From Chryseobacterium viscerum (lineage in GTDB: Bacteria > Bacteroidota > Bacteroidia > Flavobacteriales > Weeksellaceae), in assembly GCF_002899945.2 (NCBI RefSeq), contig NZ_PPEG02000001.1, positions 496,001-560,000 on the forward strand: a DNA stretch of 64,000 nucleotides, in the 5' to 3' direction. Positions 33,130 through 42,539 of the stretch are shown here, one piece after another. The position numbers were made by a program, and so were the translations under genes. The first letter of the stretch is position 1. The number at the start of each line of letters is the position of its first letter. The notes under the pieces are model-generated. The model had not been told where the DNA came from and did not search any database. It was given only the letters and a program-made list of their open reading frames with translations.

Positions 33130-35412
33130 TTAATATTTTTCATAAAGTGTAAAAATATGTCTAAGCATATCATCTATTCTTATAAAGCTTATCTTTATTC
33201 CAAGCGCTTTTTGAAAAGCTCTTTCATGAAAATATGCTCTTTTTTCTTTTGCCGCAACATTTCCAAAACGTTTTTCTGCTTCTTCTCTTGACAAACCTTG
33301 GATAATCATTCTTCGTTTTTCATAGTTTTCAATTGCATGTGTTCCTTCATGAATTATATCTCCTAAAAATTCATCTATTGATCTAGACTCTCTAAAATAC
33401 ATATCTAATCCATCAGCAAAAGCAATAGTTCTATTAGCCTTGTCTAAGCTATCTCCATATTCCATTTGACAAATCAAATTGAACTCGTTATCATCTAATA
33501 CTATAACCAAAATTTCATTTTCATCAATACTTTTAGCTATTCTATTAGCTTGTTCCGTATATCCTCTTAAAATATTTGTTATTTCAGATTTTGGAATATT
33601 TTTAATTGAAGTTCCTTCCCATTTTTCTTTAAAATCATTAAGCCTCTTTTTATTTTGTTTATGCGCTTGCTGATTCCATTTTTCATCTAAGCTTTTGTTT
33701 TGGCTATCAAGCTTCTCCTGTATCCTCTTCTGCTTATCCTTCACTGTTTTCTCTGCAGGAGACAAACCATGATCAGCAACCTCTTCGCCAAAACCAAAGA
33801 CCTCATCTAAAATCTTTCCTAATTTAGAAAAAATTTCTTTTGATCCTTTCTTAAATTCACGAAGAATCATTCCAATAAATTCTATAATTCTGTTGAGAGC
33901 GTTCTCCGCTTTTGTAATTGCCTTGGTGATCTTTTCCAGTGGATTCAGGATAAAGCTTTCTACGGATTTGGCAAGCCTGGCTACTGCCGCCGTTCCTCCT
34001 GTAAGAAGTGTTTCCACAATAATATCGATGATAATCCCAATGATATACCCATAGTAATAAGCCCCTTTTTCCAGTGTGATCTGAGGGAGTTTTTCTTCTA
34101 CCCATTTTACCAGACGGACAATGGTTTCGAGCTGAAAAGTAATACATTGCTTAAAAAACTCCAAATAATCAAAAGTCAGAATGCCTTCCAGCAGGTCTTC
34201 CATCAGTTCAAGGAACATTTCCCCATATTCCACTTTTCTGTCATTCACTTTATCCATTGCAGCGACTGCTTTGAAGATAAAGCCGATGATAGAGAAAATT
34301 CCGGCAATAATATCAACCAGACTGTTATAAATACCACACAGAAAAGCATTGGCAATCTGATAATTTCGGTAAACAATATGCTGCATTCCGGTAAGTGGGT
34401 CTGCAATAAATTTCTCCAGCTTGTCGATCTGGTTAAAAAAGAAAGTTAGGGATTTATTGATTCTTTTATAGATAAAAGCAGGAAAGAAAGTTTCAGCGTT
34501 GCTCAGCAGACTATTAAAATCATCCTTTGCTTCATTGATGCTTTCAAAAAATGATTTTACAATTTTGGCATTGAGTTTTTTCTGGCCTGCAAGATTTTCA
34601 TAAGGGTTCTGAGAAGCTTTGTGCTCATAGAAATCTTTTATTTCTTTGTAAAAGACTTCCGGAATAAAGGTGGGATCATACTCTCCTTCTTTCGGATTGG
34701 GATTCCATCCGTTTTCTGAAATTCTTAGTTTGACAATATTTTCGGCAATTCCTTTTGTAAAAAACGTTGAAGCTCCTTCTAAGGCTTCCTGCTTAAAAAA
34801 ACTGAATATTTCTCCGATACTTTTATCTTTCAGACCCAGAAACCAGCTTATAAAATCTACTTTATTTCTGTAAATACCTTTTTCAATAAGGGATTTGAGC
34901 GATTTAGGAGTAACTGTTGCTTCATGTTTTCTTGTAAAACTGAGAATGTCTGCAAAAGGCATATCCTTTTTATTCGCAAGCCCAGCTCCTGCTACTGCAC
35001 GCATGACTGTATTGTGATTATAGCGGTCATCAATTTCTAAGAAAAGGATCAGCTCATTGCTATTGGGTAAGGCTTCCATATAGCGCTGAAGAAGAAATGC
35101 TCCGTTTTTACTGGCAAAAAGAACAACATCAATTCCTGCTATGGTCTGGCTGAATCTGCTTTTGTACACAACAACTTCTTCGATATTTCCTCCAAATACA
35201 GGATCATCCGAATATATCTGAAATCCATTACCGTCTACAACTGGTTTCCCTCCATAGTAAGTATTGGCAATTTGCCTTGAAGTTTTTTGCTTTAATTCCG
35301 GAGGAGATTCCTGATTCGGAAAAATTGTCCCGGAAGAACCAGGATTCTCATTCCCAAGAGAGAAATCCGTGATGTTCCTCAATAGAGGGTTATTTAAAAT
35401 TTCTAAACTCAT
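33130..35412 (-). CDS. Polymorphic-toxin-like protein with C-terminal HExxH metallopeptidase domain
   Basis: This 760-residue protein has no signal peptide. The N-terminal 330 residues are a conserved-looking carrier (MSLEILNNPLLRNITDFSLG, with VFGGNIEEVVVYKSRF). Two long hydrophobic stretches follow, near 350-375 (VDIIAGIFSIIGFIFKAVAA) and 455-480 (GYIIGIIIDIIVETLLTGGTA). After a charged linker (about 545-600, SPAEKTVKDKQKRIQEKLDS) comes a C-terminal domain with the zinc motif IIHEGTHAIENY at about 687 and a downstream acidic EKRAYFHERAFQKALG, as in gluzincin-type toxins. The tip is AT-rich compared with the carrier. A cytotoxic effector delivered by contact or a secretion particle is likely. 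The delivery route is unknown. Confidence 0.7.
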   Translation of the reverse strand: MSLEILNNPLLRNITDFSLGNENPGSSGTIFPNQESPPELKQKTSRQIANTYYGGKPVVDGNGFQIYSDDPVFGGNIEEVVVYKSRFSQTIAGIDVVLFASKNGAFLLQRYMEALPNSNELILFLEIDDRYNHNTVMRAVAGAGLANKKDMPFADILSFTRKHEATVTPKSLKSLIEKGIYRNKVDFISWFLGLKDKSIGEIFSFFKQEALEGASTFFTKGIAENIVKLRISENGWNPNPKEGEYDPTFIPEVFYKEIKDFYEHKASQNPYENLAGQKKLNAKIVKSFFESINEAKDDFNSLLSNAETFFPAFIYKRINKSLTFFFNQIDKLEKFIADPLTGMQHIVYRNYQIANAFLCGIYNSLVDIIAGIFSIIGFIFKAVAAMDKVNDRKVEYGEMFLELMEDLLEGILTFDYLEFFKQCITFQLETIVRLVKWVEEKLPQITLEKGAYYYGYIIGIIIDIIVETLLTGGTAAVARLAKSVESFILNPLEKITKAITKAENALNRIIEFIGMILREFKKGSKEIFSKLGKILDEVFGFGEEVADHGLSPAEKTVKDKQKRIQEKLDSQNKSLDEKWNQQAHKQNKKRLNDFKEKWEGTSIKNIPKSEITNILRGYTEQANRIAKSIDENEILVIVLDDNEFNLICQMEYGDSLDKANRTIAFADGLDMYFRESRSIDEFLGDIIHEGTHAIENYEKRRMIIQGLSREEAEKRFGNVAAKEKRAYFHERAFQKALGIKISFIRIDDMLRHIFTLYEKY

Positions 35413-35496
35413 TTTGTGATTTTTAAGGTGAATAAAGGCAGGGCTTTAAGGCCCTGCCAGTAGAACAGTTAATGAATTCATCAAAATAATCTGTAA

Positions 35497-36003
35497 TTAA
35501 GACAGTTTGTTGAGTTCGTTGCTTTTCATCTCAACAAATTCCTGTAAATAACTTTTCAGAAGATCCAGAAAACCTATTTTATTATTCTTAACAAGCCAAA
35601 GCATGTAATGATGGGTATTCACTTTGATAATAGAGGTTTTAGGATTTCCTAACTCATCCAGAACAGGGTTCTGTGTTTCTTCATCTACTACAGGAACAAA
35701 TATTCTGTTAAAGTTTTTATCTCTCAGGCTTGACCATTCTTCTTCTCCAATCATCCATTCCGGAGTGGGAAGGTTTGAAGGTTCAATCTCATGGGTTTCT
35801 TTATCTCTTAAAACCTGCTGATAAAAAAGATAAGTTCTTGGAAGCTCTGTGTCTACCACCATTTTATTGATTCGAATAAATCGGTTAAAAGATGGAAGTA
35901 AAGGATGTTCAGAGATCTGGATTTCCCCCAGGTTTAAATTTGTTGTATTAATTTCGTTTAAAAGTTGCTGTACCTGTTCAGGTATTAATAATTTTTCTTT
36001 CAT
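35497..36003 (-). CDS. Hypothetical protein of the toxin cluster
   Basis: This 168-residue soluble protein (MKEKLLIPEQVQQLLNEINT) has a central motif EWMIGEEEWSSLRDKNFNRIFVPVVDEETQNPVLDELGNPK and a helical C-terminus. It has no signal peptide, membrane helix or recognised family. It lies between the tail-fibre-like gene and the toxin gene on the same strand, so it may be an adaptor or chaperone for one of them (inference from position). Confidence 0.55.
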   Translation of the reverse strand: MKEKLLIPEQVQQLLNEINTTNLNLGEIQISEHPLLPSFNRFIRINKMVVDTELPRTYLFYQQVLRDKETHEIEPSNLPTPEWMIGEEEWSSLRDKNFNRIFVPVVDEETQNPVLDELGNPKTSIIKVNTHHYMLWLVKNNKIGFLDLLKSYLQEFVEMKSNELNKLS

Positions 36004-36125
36004 TGTTTTAAAATTTTGTTGGGTTAAATAACAGTGCCTATCAGTTCATAGACACTGCTTGATGAAAAGGCAGAATTTTCAGGCTCTGCCTTTTATATTG
36101 AATTTATCTCAAAGCTTGGTAAATA

Positions 36126-37703
36126 TTATAGTTTATACAGTTCAACAATATTGGCGCTTACGCCAGTATTTCCCGCTGTATTCATATTGTACATTCCAAA
36201 GGCAACCGGGCCTGTATACCCTGTTTTGGTATAGGTAACCGTTTTATTATTGAAGTTTACAATAATTGTCCAGCTTCCTCCACGTCTTATAAATGTTGCA
36301 TTAAGAGCATAAGTCGGTTCCGCAGTAGTTACTGCTTCAGCTGAATTGTCAGGGAATATCTTACCCATAGGATACCAGTAAGACTGTACCAGTCTAATAT
36401 TGGCAACCGTTTGATTTAAGAGATCTAGCCCATTGGCAGCATTTACTAATCCTACAAAGTGGGTCATCGTTCCAAAACCATTAGGACCACTAATTGTTGC
36501 AGTCTTACCTGTAATTTCAACACTCATATAAAAATCTTCATCTGCCCCAATCAATTGATTTGTTTTTCTGGCCGCGATAAAAGTAGAATCATCGGCAAGT
36601 GCTTTTACATTACCGTCAGAACTGTAGCTTACAGCAGCTCCCGCTTGTGTAATTACAGGTGATACCGCATTATTATATATTTTCTGTTCCCAAACAATGT
36701 TATTCAGAGGGATACGCTGTATCTGACTAACCACACGGATGGTAAAGCTTGTCAAATACCAGGCTACACCATTCCACAACCTTATTTTATATTCTCCTAT
36801 TGGAATATTCTTAAAGTTATAATAGAAGGTCAGGTCAATGCCGTTCGTATATAGCTGAACTTGTGAGCCCGGGATTGCAGCGACAATAGTAGCTGTATCA
36901 GCAGAAACACTATCCTGGGTACATAACTCCACTTTAAAGCTAGTGGAAGGAAGGTTTAGGTTTGCTCCCTTCAGGTTGATCCAAAATGGACGGTCTGTTT
37001 TATCCACAATTGGTGGTGATATAACCGCCACACTCATGGTATCCGTACTCCAGCCTCCGTTCATTTTCGTTTTCCATGCTGATCTTTCAGCTTCAGTCAA
37101 TTGGTTCGGTATTTCTAATAGTAGATTTTTACTGTCTATCACCGCATGTAAGCCACTAGTATTTTGGACTACAACTTTTTGAAAATTGGCGATATCAGAA
37201 TTCTTATTTGGCAAACCGGATAATACGTATGGGTTTCCTAAAGTATTGATAGAAAATGAAGCATTAAGAGTATGACTTCTTGCTGAACTGTTTGACAGGT
37301 TGGCATTCATCATATTTTTTCCCAAATCACCTGCAGGAAGCTTGGCAACATTTCCACTATCATTCAAACCTATAATTTTAGGGTAGTCCTGAGCGTTTCC
37401 GTCTGTGAGAGGAATTTCTAATTTCTTAGCTAATTTTTCCCTTGTATTAAGATTAAATTGAGACTGGCTTGCTATTCCTTCTGCTAAAAGATCAGCATTT
37501 GAAATACTAACATGATTATCAGCTAATTCAAGAGGAATGGTTCCATCTACAACGGCATGGGTTTTTAAATCACCGTTTTCATCCACGGCATAATCTGTGT
37601 AAGATAGGGAACCAGGAGCTGCTACCTGATAAATAGCATTAGTTTCCCTTTCTCCAATGGGAGGTAATTCATTTACACGTATAATTTTTCCTATAATTGG
37701 CAT
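36126..37703 (-). CDS. Tail-fibre-like protein
   Basis: This 525-residue protein has an N-terminal segment GKIIRVNELPPIGERETNAIYQV, which resembles the first repeat of phage or contractile-injection tail-fibre and receptor-binding proteins (the pattern of parameter-listing domains that read 'ELPxxGxxxxIYxV'). A middle region of beta strands follows. The C-terminal 180 residues look like a concanavalin or jelly-roll lectin fold (FYMSVEITGKTATISG, WTIIVNFNNKTVTYTKTG, ending NIVELYKL). It has no signal peptide. It may bind a cell surface for the neighbouring toxin system. The fold calls are by pattern only. Confidence 0.55.
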   Translation of the reverse strand: MPIIGKIIRVNELPPIGERETNAIYQVAAPGSLSYTDYAVDENGDLKTHAVVDGTIPLELADNHVSISNADLLAEGIASQSQFNLNTREKLAKKLEIPLTDGNAQDYPKIIGLNDSGNVAKLPAGDLGKNMMNANLSNSSARSHTLNASFSINTLGNPYVLSGLPNKNSDIANFQKVVVQNTSGLHAVIDSKNLLLEIPNQLTEAERSAWKTKMNGGWSTDTMSVAVISPPIVDKTDRPFWINLKGANLNLPSTSFKVELCTQDSVSADTATIVAAIPGSQVQLYTNGIDLTFYYNFKNIPIGEYKIRLWNGVAWYLTSFTIRVVSQIQRIPLNNIVWEQKIYNNAVSPVITQAGAAVSYSSDGNVKALADDSTFIAARKTNQLIGADEDFYMSVEITGKTATISGPNGFGTMTHFVGLVNAANGLDLLNQTVANIRLVQSYWYPMGKIFPDNSAEAVTTAEPTYALNATFIRRGGSWTIIVNFNNKTVTYTKTGYTGPVAFGMYNMNTAGNTGVSANIVELYKL

Positions 37704-37733
37704 TTTTTTAAATTTTTTAGGTTAATAACTATT

Positions 37734-40700
37734 TTATTTCCAGTCTCCTGAAATAACTTTCTGTCCTTCAAGCGATTCTACTCCAAGAAGATTATCATTG
37801 GATTCAAAGTTGAATCTATCCTCAGTAATTACATCGGAAGGCACTTCAAAGTCAGCTGGATTTTCAATGGTAAATGGCAATGCATGAGCGACTTTCAGTC
37901 CAATACTTTCAGCCTGAAGAATATTTAACGTTGTTGGAAGTCGTGTGATCCATGCTTTTCCATGTTTTTTTCCTTTTGGCTGCTTCATTTCATCTACGAT
38001 AGATAAATAAAGGTCATCTCCGATGACAGGAACTTCTCCACCATTCCATATTTTTCCAGTGCCCAAATAGAATTGTACAGCAGCCTCAAAACCAGGGCGT
38101 ACTGTGGCAACCACTCTGGCCATACCACTTTGTAAAAATGCTTTAAAAACAGGATCCGTATTCTCCGCTTTATATAAATCTGACCAGTTTTGCTTGCTGC
38201 CCCAATAGTAAGGATACAGATAATAGGATAGATTTTCCCATTCAAACGCCTGCTCCATGAATTTTACAAAAGCGGTATACTTATCAAGATCTTTAGACAA
38301 CCGGGTTTCATAATCTGTGAATGAACTTCCTTGTGTCAAACCGGACAGGCCAAAACCATGGATAGAATTTGTGGCTCTGTCTGCCATATAAGAAATACAG
38401 TTTTTTCGAAGGATTGTGTTTTCAATCTGTCTGTAGAAGTTTGGATTTGAATCTTTAATCGCAACTGCTTTATTTTCTTCTTCGGAAACAGCATTATTAT
38501 ATTCTACTAAAGCAACTTCATAGGCATCAATAATCGCTTTAAAAGTTTTCAGCTGCCATTGCTTTTTAGCATCTTCTGTCAGAATACAGGTAATAGAAAG
38601 TGATGTTTCAAAAGAATAAAATCGGTCTGTAGAGATACTTACTGATACATCTCCTGTGTATCCCACAAAACTTCCCGTTTTGCTAAAACCTGGTGTTGTA
38701 ATGCCATTAACAATGCGCTGATCAGCTATATTAATATTCAATAATGAACTGACATACTCTTTTCCACCACCACTGATTGAATATTCTGTACTGATATATC
38801 CCTCCGGAATTTTCACGACATCCTGTAATCCGATTGCGCTCGACGCTCCCGCCGTCTCGCTCATATCCGGGGTTTTATCTCTACCATATGCAAAACCTTT
38901 GGTTACTTTAATGCTATTTTGCAAAAATTTTTCGATTTCCACATTGTATTTGCTGATCCAGTATTTCAAAGTTGCCTCATTTGAAAGCGCACTGAAATCT
39001 TTCATTGGCATTGTCTCAGAAATCCTCGGATCTTCAGGTTTTACAAACTTGCTTTTTGCCATTCCCAGCAAATGCAGTTTTGCTGGCTCAGGAATCATGA
39101 ATTCAAACATCATACGTTTCCCATAATCGTAGATCTGATTTTTCATTAGCTTATCCACCCATCTGTAAACTCCTACTACATGTTTATCTCCTTTTTTATT
39201 ATCAAAACCATGAGAATTGTTTTCTTCAAACTCTTCAATAATTTTCTCGATTCTTTCTTCATGCACTTTTGTGACAATTCTATCCATAGCCCTCGATGTA
39301 ATATCCTGAGCTTGAGTCACAGCTTGTCTGGTACTTTCATCTCTGGAACTATGACTGGCATTGCCTAGTCCCATACTTGTATTGATATTATAATTACCTC
39401 CGGCATAGCTGGCATTTACCCCAAACTGAGTATTGCTGTCTGATGCTTCCTGCATCATTTTCGCGATCTCATTCTGCATTTCAAAACGGGTAGCTGTCGT
39501 AGTATCAGTAAGCTGCTCTCTTTCAGTATCAGAAGATGTAGTCGTAGTATTTTCACTTCTTCTTAATCTTCTTGTAGATTTCTCACGATATTCTCTTGCC
39601 ATGATATTCTCAATGTTAGCGACTTCACCTTCAACATAGGCATGTGTAGTCTGCTCTACTTTCAAATAATCTGCAATACCAATTTGTTTAAATCCGAATC
39701 CTGATGGAATAAAGTTATTTCCATCTTCAGTATCTACGGGTTCTTCTTCATCCACTTCAAGTAAAAAGTTATCAGAAAAACAACTTCTGGCTTGTAATTT
39801 ACTGACATAAATATTGGCAAGCTTTCCATTCGTGAACATAATTTTAGCACTTAAAGAAGCATCCTGAATGGTATTAAAATCCAACCCCGGCATACAAAGA
39901 TCATTTAGAAAAATAATATTTCCTGATCTGGATTTTACATAATAATCACCATTGATGTTTGCAGAACCGTCAGCAGGAGTCAGGTCATAAGAGATATTAT
40001 TGACCTCCCATGATGAATCTGGAACCGTAAGTGCTATATCAAAGGTAAATCCTTGATGAACATACTTTGGACAGATCTGATAGGTAAAAGGAACCGCCAC
40101 TGTTCTTGCCATAGGAATCAAAACCCCTCCTATACTGGTATATGTTTCACTTTCCGTATTGGTATTTTCAACAATAATATTATTAGATTTTTCAACGGCT
40201 TCTTTCAATAAAGAATCAATCTCCGAAAAAGTGCTTCTACCTTCTAATAAATCGTTGAGATTCAAAGAATTTGGCTCTGCAGAACGAGCTTTATCTGAAT
40301 CTGTCTGAAAATCATATCCCAGAACATCAAATAAGGCATCTAAATTTTCGGGTTTTATTGCTCTTAATAAAGAGTCTGCTTCTATTTCGGGTCTGAACTG
40401 AAGATTAAACTTTGGGAATATCGGTGCGGGAATACTCGAAATTTGCTGACAAGGATCTGCTGGATCATATTTTACCTCTGAATTCCTTACCTGGCAATAA
40501 TTTTCTTTATGAGCAGCGAGCTCTCTTTTATATTCCTCAATAATCGAAGTAATTTCATTTTGGTGAATTTCTTCTTTTACCGTGTATTCTTTTTGATATT
40601 CTGTTTTATACAATCTTTCAATAGTAGAAAGATTTTTCTTTAAAGCACTGTATTTTTCCAGCTTAATCTTTGCGGCGGAAACAAGTTGCTGCTTTTTCAT

Positions 40701-41378
40701 TTCTTCTGTAGGAAATGTTTCTTTAGGACCGTCAGCCACAATTCTTGAAACAGCTTGTGGCGCAGAGATAGTCTCATCTTCCATCATAAGCTCTTTAGGC
40801 AAAACAACTCTTGCTTCAAGGGCTGTTTTCATTTCCTCTTTATTGGATACAGAAAGAATATGATAAGCCAACAGCTGTTGCATAACTATTTCCTTGATAT
40901 AAAAATCTTTTTGGGTCACCACCTGATAAATTAAATTATTCCATAAACCAATCAGGATAGGTCCTACAGGAGCTGCCTGTGGATCAGTTAATACTCCTCT
41001 TTTGGCGATAACCTCCTCATAGGTGCATGTATTTTTATTTTTTGCTAACCAGGTTCCAAATGTATAGTAAGCCTTATATGTTCTTTTAAAACCCTCTAAA
41101 CTATTTTGGCTGTTTGAGTCTGTTGAAATTCGTTCCGGATTATTTACATAACTAGCAGCGCAGGTTTGCAGAAGCTTTTGTTTCGAACCGGTTCCATTAA
41201 CAACCGGAACATAAAAAGCATTATTATTTTTTAAATCCTGAGGAATAACAATGAATCTCTTATCTTGTTTCGTATCATCAGATAATTCCGGGTTTCTTAG
41301 ACTTACAAATCTGAAAAGCGTTTGTGAAGGTGTATTTTCTACAGGAGCGCCTGTAGCATCATTTTCCATATTATTCAT
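37734..41378 (-). CDS. Giant conserved protein of unknown function (1214 residues)
   Basis: The protein is 1214 residues long and has no signal peptide or membrane helix. The N-terminus reads QTLFRFVSLRNPELSDDTKQ. A coiled-coil-like helix spans about 225-300. A beta-rich region at about 430-560 contains SLSAKIMFTNGKLANIYVSKLQ. A Ser/Thr-rich hinge lies near 605-635 (RRSENTTTTSSDTEREQ). A helical segment with the motif VVGVYRWVDKLMKNQIYDYGKRMMFEFMIP split over about 732-760 follows, and the C-terminal domain ends ESLEGQKVISGDWK. I do not recognise a family. It is the first gene of the cluster and could be its structural or delivery component. That is inference from size and position. Confidence 0.7.
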   Translation of the reverse strand: MNNMENDATGAPVENTPSQTLFRFVSLRNPELSDDTKQDKRFIVIPQDLKNNNAFYVPVVNGTGSKQKLLQTCAASYVNNPERISTDSNSQNSLEGFKRTYKAYYTFGTWLAKNKNTCTYEEVIAKRGVLTDPQAAPVGPILIGLWNNLIYQVVTQKDFYIKEIVMQQLLAYHILSVSNKEEMKTALEARVVLPKELMMEDETISAPQAVSRIVADGPKETFPTEEMKKQQLVSAAKIKLEKYSALKKNLSTIERLYKTEYQKEYTVKEEIHQNEITSIIEEYKRELAAHKENYCQVRNSEVKYDPADPCQQISSIPAPIFPKFNLQFRPEIEADSLLRAIKPENLDALFDVLGYDFQTDSDKARSAEPNSLNLNDLLEGRSTFSEIDSLLKEAVEKSNNIIVENTNTESETYTSIGGVLIPMARTVAVPFTYQICPKYVHQGFTFDIALTVPDSSWEVNNISYDLTPADGSANINGDYYVKSRSGNIIFLNDLCMPGLDFNTIQDASLSAKIMFTNGKLANIYVSKLQARSCFSDNFLLEVDEEEPVDTEDGNNFIPSGFGFKQIGIADYLKVEQTTHAYVEGEVANIENIMAREYREKSTRRLRRSENTTTTSSDTEREQLTDTTTATRFEMQNEIAKMMQEASDSNTQFGVNASYAGGNYNINTSMGLGNASHSSRDESTRQAVTQAQDITSRAMDRIVTKVHEERIEKIIEEFEENNSHGFDNKKGDKHVVGVYRWVDKLMKNQIYDYGKRMMFEFMIPEPAKLHLLGMAKSKFVKPEDPRISETMPMKDFSALSNEATLKYWISKYNVEIEKFLQNSIKVTKGFAYGRDKTPDMSETAGASSAIGLQDVVKIPEGYISTEYSISGGGKEYVSSLLNINIADQRIVNGITTPGFSKTGSFVGYTGDVSVSISTDRFYSFETSLSITCILTEDAKKQWQLKTFKAIIDAYEVALVEYNNAVSEEENKAVAIKDSNPNFYRQIENTILRKNCISYMADRATNSIHGFGLSGLTQGSSFTDYETRLSKDLDKYTAFVKFMEQAFEWENLSYYLYPYYWGSKQNWSDLYKAENTDPVFKAFLQSGMARVVATVRPGFEAAVQFYLGTGKIWNGGEVPVIGDDLYLSIVDEMKQPKGKKHGKAWITRLPTTLNILQAESIGLKVAHALPFTIENPADFEVPSDVITEDRFNFESNDNLLGVESLEGQKVISGDWK

Positions 41379-41641
41379 TTTGTGTAATTTTGTGTAGGTT
41401 AAAATAGATTGAGATCTGAAGTTCTTTTTAGTAGAATATCTTCAGGTTTTAGCCTTATTTTTTTAGGTGGTTTGCGGCAAGAATATTTCCACCCTTCGTT
41501 TTTAAGACTAGTTTCATTTTCTGTGTTTTTCTTGAAGCAAATATCCATCGCAGAAGCGACAAAAGGTGACGTATAAAAATATTTTCACTCCGACATCCTA
41601 ATCCTTTGGGGCAAACTGTCTTAGTATTCTCAATATTTTAA

Positions 41642-41649
41642 TACATTTG
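41642..41649 (+). promoter_or_regulatory. Promoter -7 element of the metallopeptidase/csaA operon
   Basis: TACATTTG matches TAnnTTTG 18 bp before the ATG at 41668. It lies over the upstream TTG of the long frame, which supports the later start. A weak TTAG (41621-41624) is at 17-bp spacing. Confidence 0.45.
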
Positions 41650-41667
41650 TTATTAAACATATTTCAG

Positions 41668-42177
41668 ATGAATTTCGAGCAGATCAACTTACACCTTGAG
41701 GCTTACAAAGAGCATAACCAGATTTTGGATGCTGCAAAATATATGATCCATTCTTTTGATCTTGAACATGAGAACTTTGCAGGATTTGGATTCAGGGAAG
41801 AGCTGTCTCCCACCTCGATGCTTCTTACGGCAGAAGGTGAGCTGGGTGGGCCGCAAACGGTAATGATCCCAAGAAATTTATTTGATTTTGACCTGAACCT
41901 TGTCCTTAATATGATGGCACACGAAATGCTTCATGTAAGACAAAAAGCTCCCGGACAGGTCATTGAAGACAAAAATGAAAGAGAATTTCAGGCGTATTAT
42001 GAGATGCTTTTTCACAAAGTATTTCCACAGATTCCGGAGGTTTCAGATTTTCATAAAAAATTCTTCGGCGGAAAAGCGTTGGAATATTACAAAAGAATGG
42101 GTGAAGGGTCAGTATTACAACAAAAATATGCAGAGCAGAAAATAGAAGTAGAACATTTAATCAACGAATTACCATGA
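41668..42177 (+). CDS. Putative zinc metallopeptidase-like protein
   Basis: 169 residues are counted from the ATG at 41668 (MNFEQINLHLEAY). A longer frame begins with a TTG inside the promoter. The zinc-site-like motif MMAHEMLHVRQK (HExxH) is followed by a downstream EREFQAYYEML that could supply the third ligand. It has no signal peptide and is cytoplasmic. It overlaps the tRNA-binding protein gene by 4 bp. The function is unknown, and peptidase activity is inferred from the motif only. Confidence 0.7.
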   Translation: MNFEQINLHLEAYKEHNQILDAAKYMIHSFDLEHENFAGFGFREELSPTSMLLTAEGELGGPQTVMIPRNLFDFDLNLVLNMMAHEMLHVRQKAPGQVIEDKNEREFQAYYEMLFHKVFPQIPEVSDFHKKFFGGKALEYYKRMGEGSVLQQKYAEQKIEVEHLINELP

Positions 42178-42521
42178 CAGTAAAACCAGACATTTCCTGG
42201 GCCGATTTTGAAAAAATAGACATCAGATGCGGAACGATAATTTCAGTGAATGATTTTGAAAAAGCAAGAAACCCATCTTACCAGTTGGAAATAGACTTTG
42301 GAGATCTGGGAATCAGAAAATCATCGGCACAAATTACTTCTCTTTATGAAAAAGAGGAACTGATAGGAAAACAGATTTTAGCCGTGGTTAATTTCCCTAA
42401 AAAGCAGATTGCCAACTTCTTCAGCGAATGTCTTGTTTTAGGATTGTATGGTGATGATAAAAAAGATGTAACTCTTTTAGCTCCTTCATTGCCTACAAAA
42501 AACGGAATGCAGGTAGGATAG
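42174..42521 (+). CDS. csaA: CsaA-type tRNA-binding protein
   Basis: At 115 residues it consists of one OB-fold tRNA-binding domain (IDIRCGTIISVNDFEKARNPSYQLEIDFGDLGIRKSSAQIT, then GKQILAVVNFPKKQI and GLYGDDKKDVTLLAP). This length and pattern match stand-alone CsaA proteins, which resemble the C-terminal domain of methionyl-tRNA synthetase. It binds tRNA in the cytoplasm, and a chaperone role has been proposed for the family. It is coupled to the upstream gene by an ATGA overlap. Confidence 0.9.
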   Translation: MTVKPDISWADFEKIDIRCGTIISVNDFEKARNPSYQLEIDFGDLGIRKSSAQITSLYEKEELIGKQILAVVNFPKKQIANFFSECLVLGLYGDDKKDVTLLAPSLPTKNGMQVG

Positions 42522-42539
42522 ATACCAACAAAAACACAT

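Noticed and set aside
33857..34147. Minus-strand ORF of 96 residues inside the toxin gene
   Set aside because: It is in another frame of a clear coding sequence and has no family features. It is a shadow ORF.
36126..41378. Prophage or complete contractile injection system
   Set aside because: Only a tail-fibre-like protein is present. No capsid, sheath, tube, baseplate, portal, integrase or lysis genes were seen.
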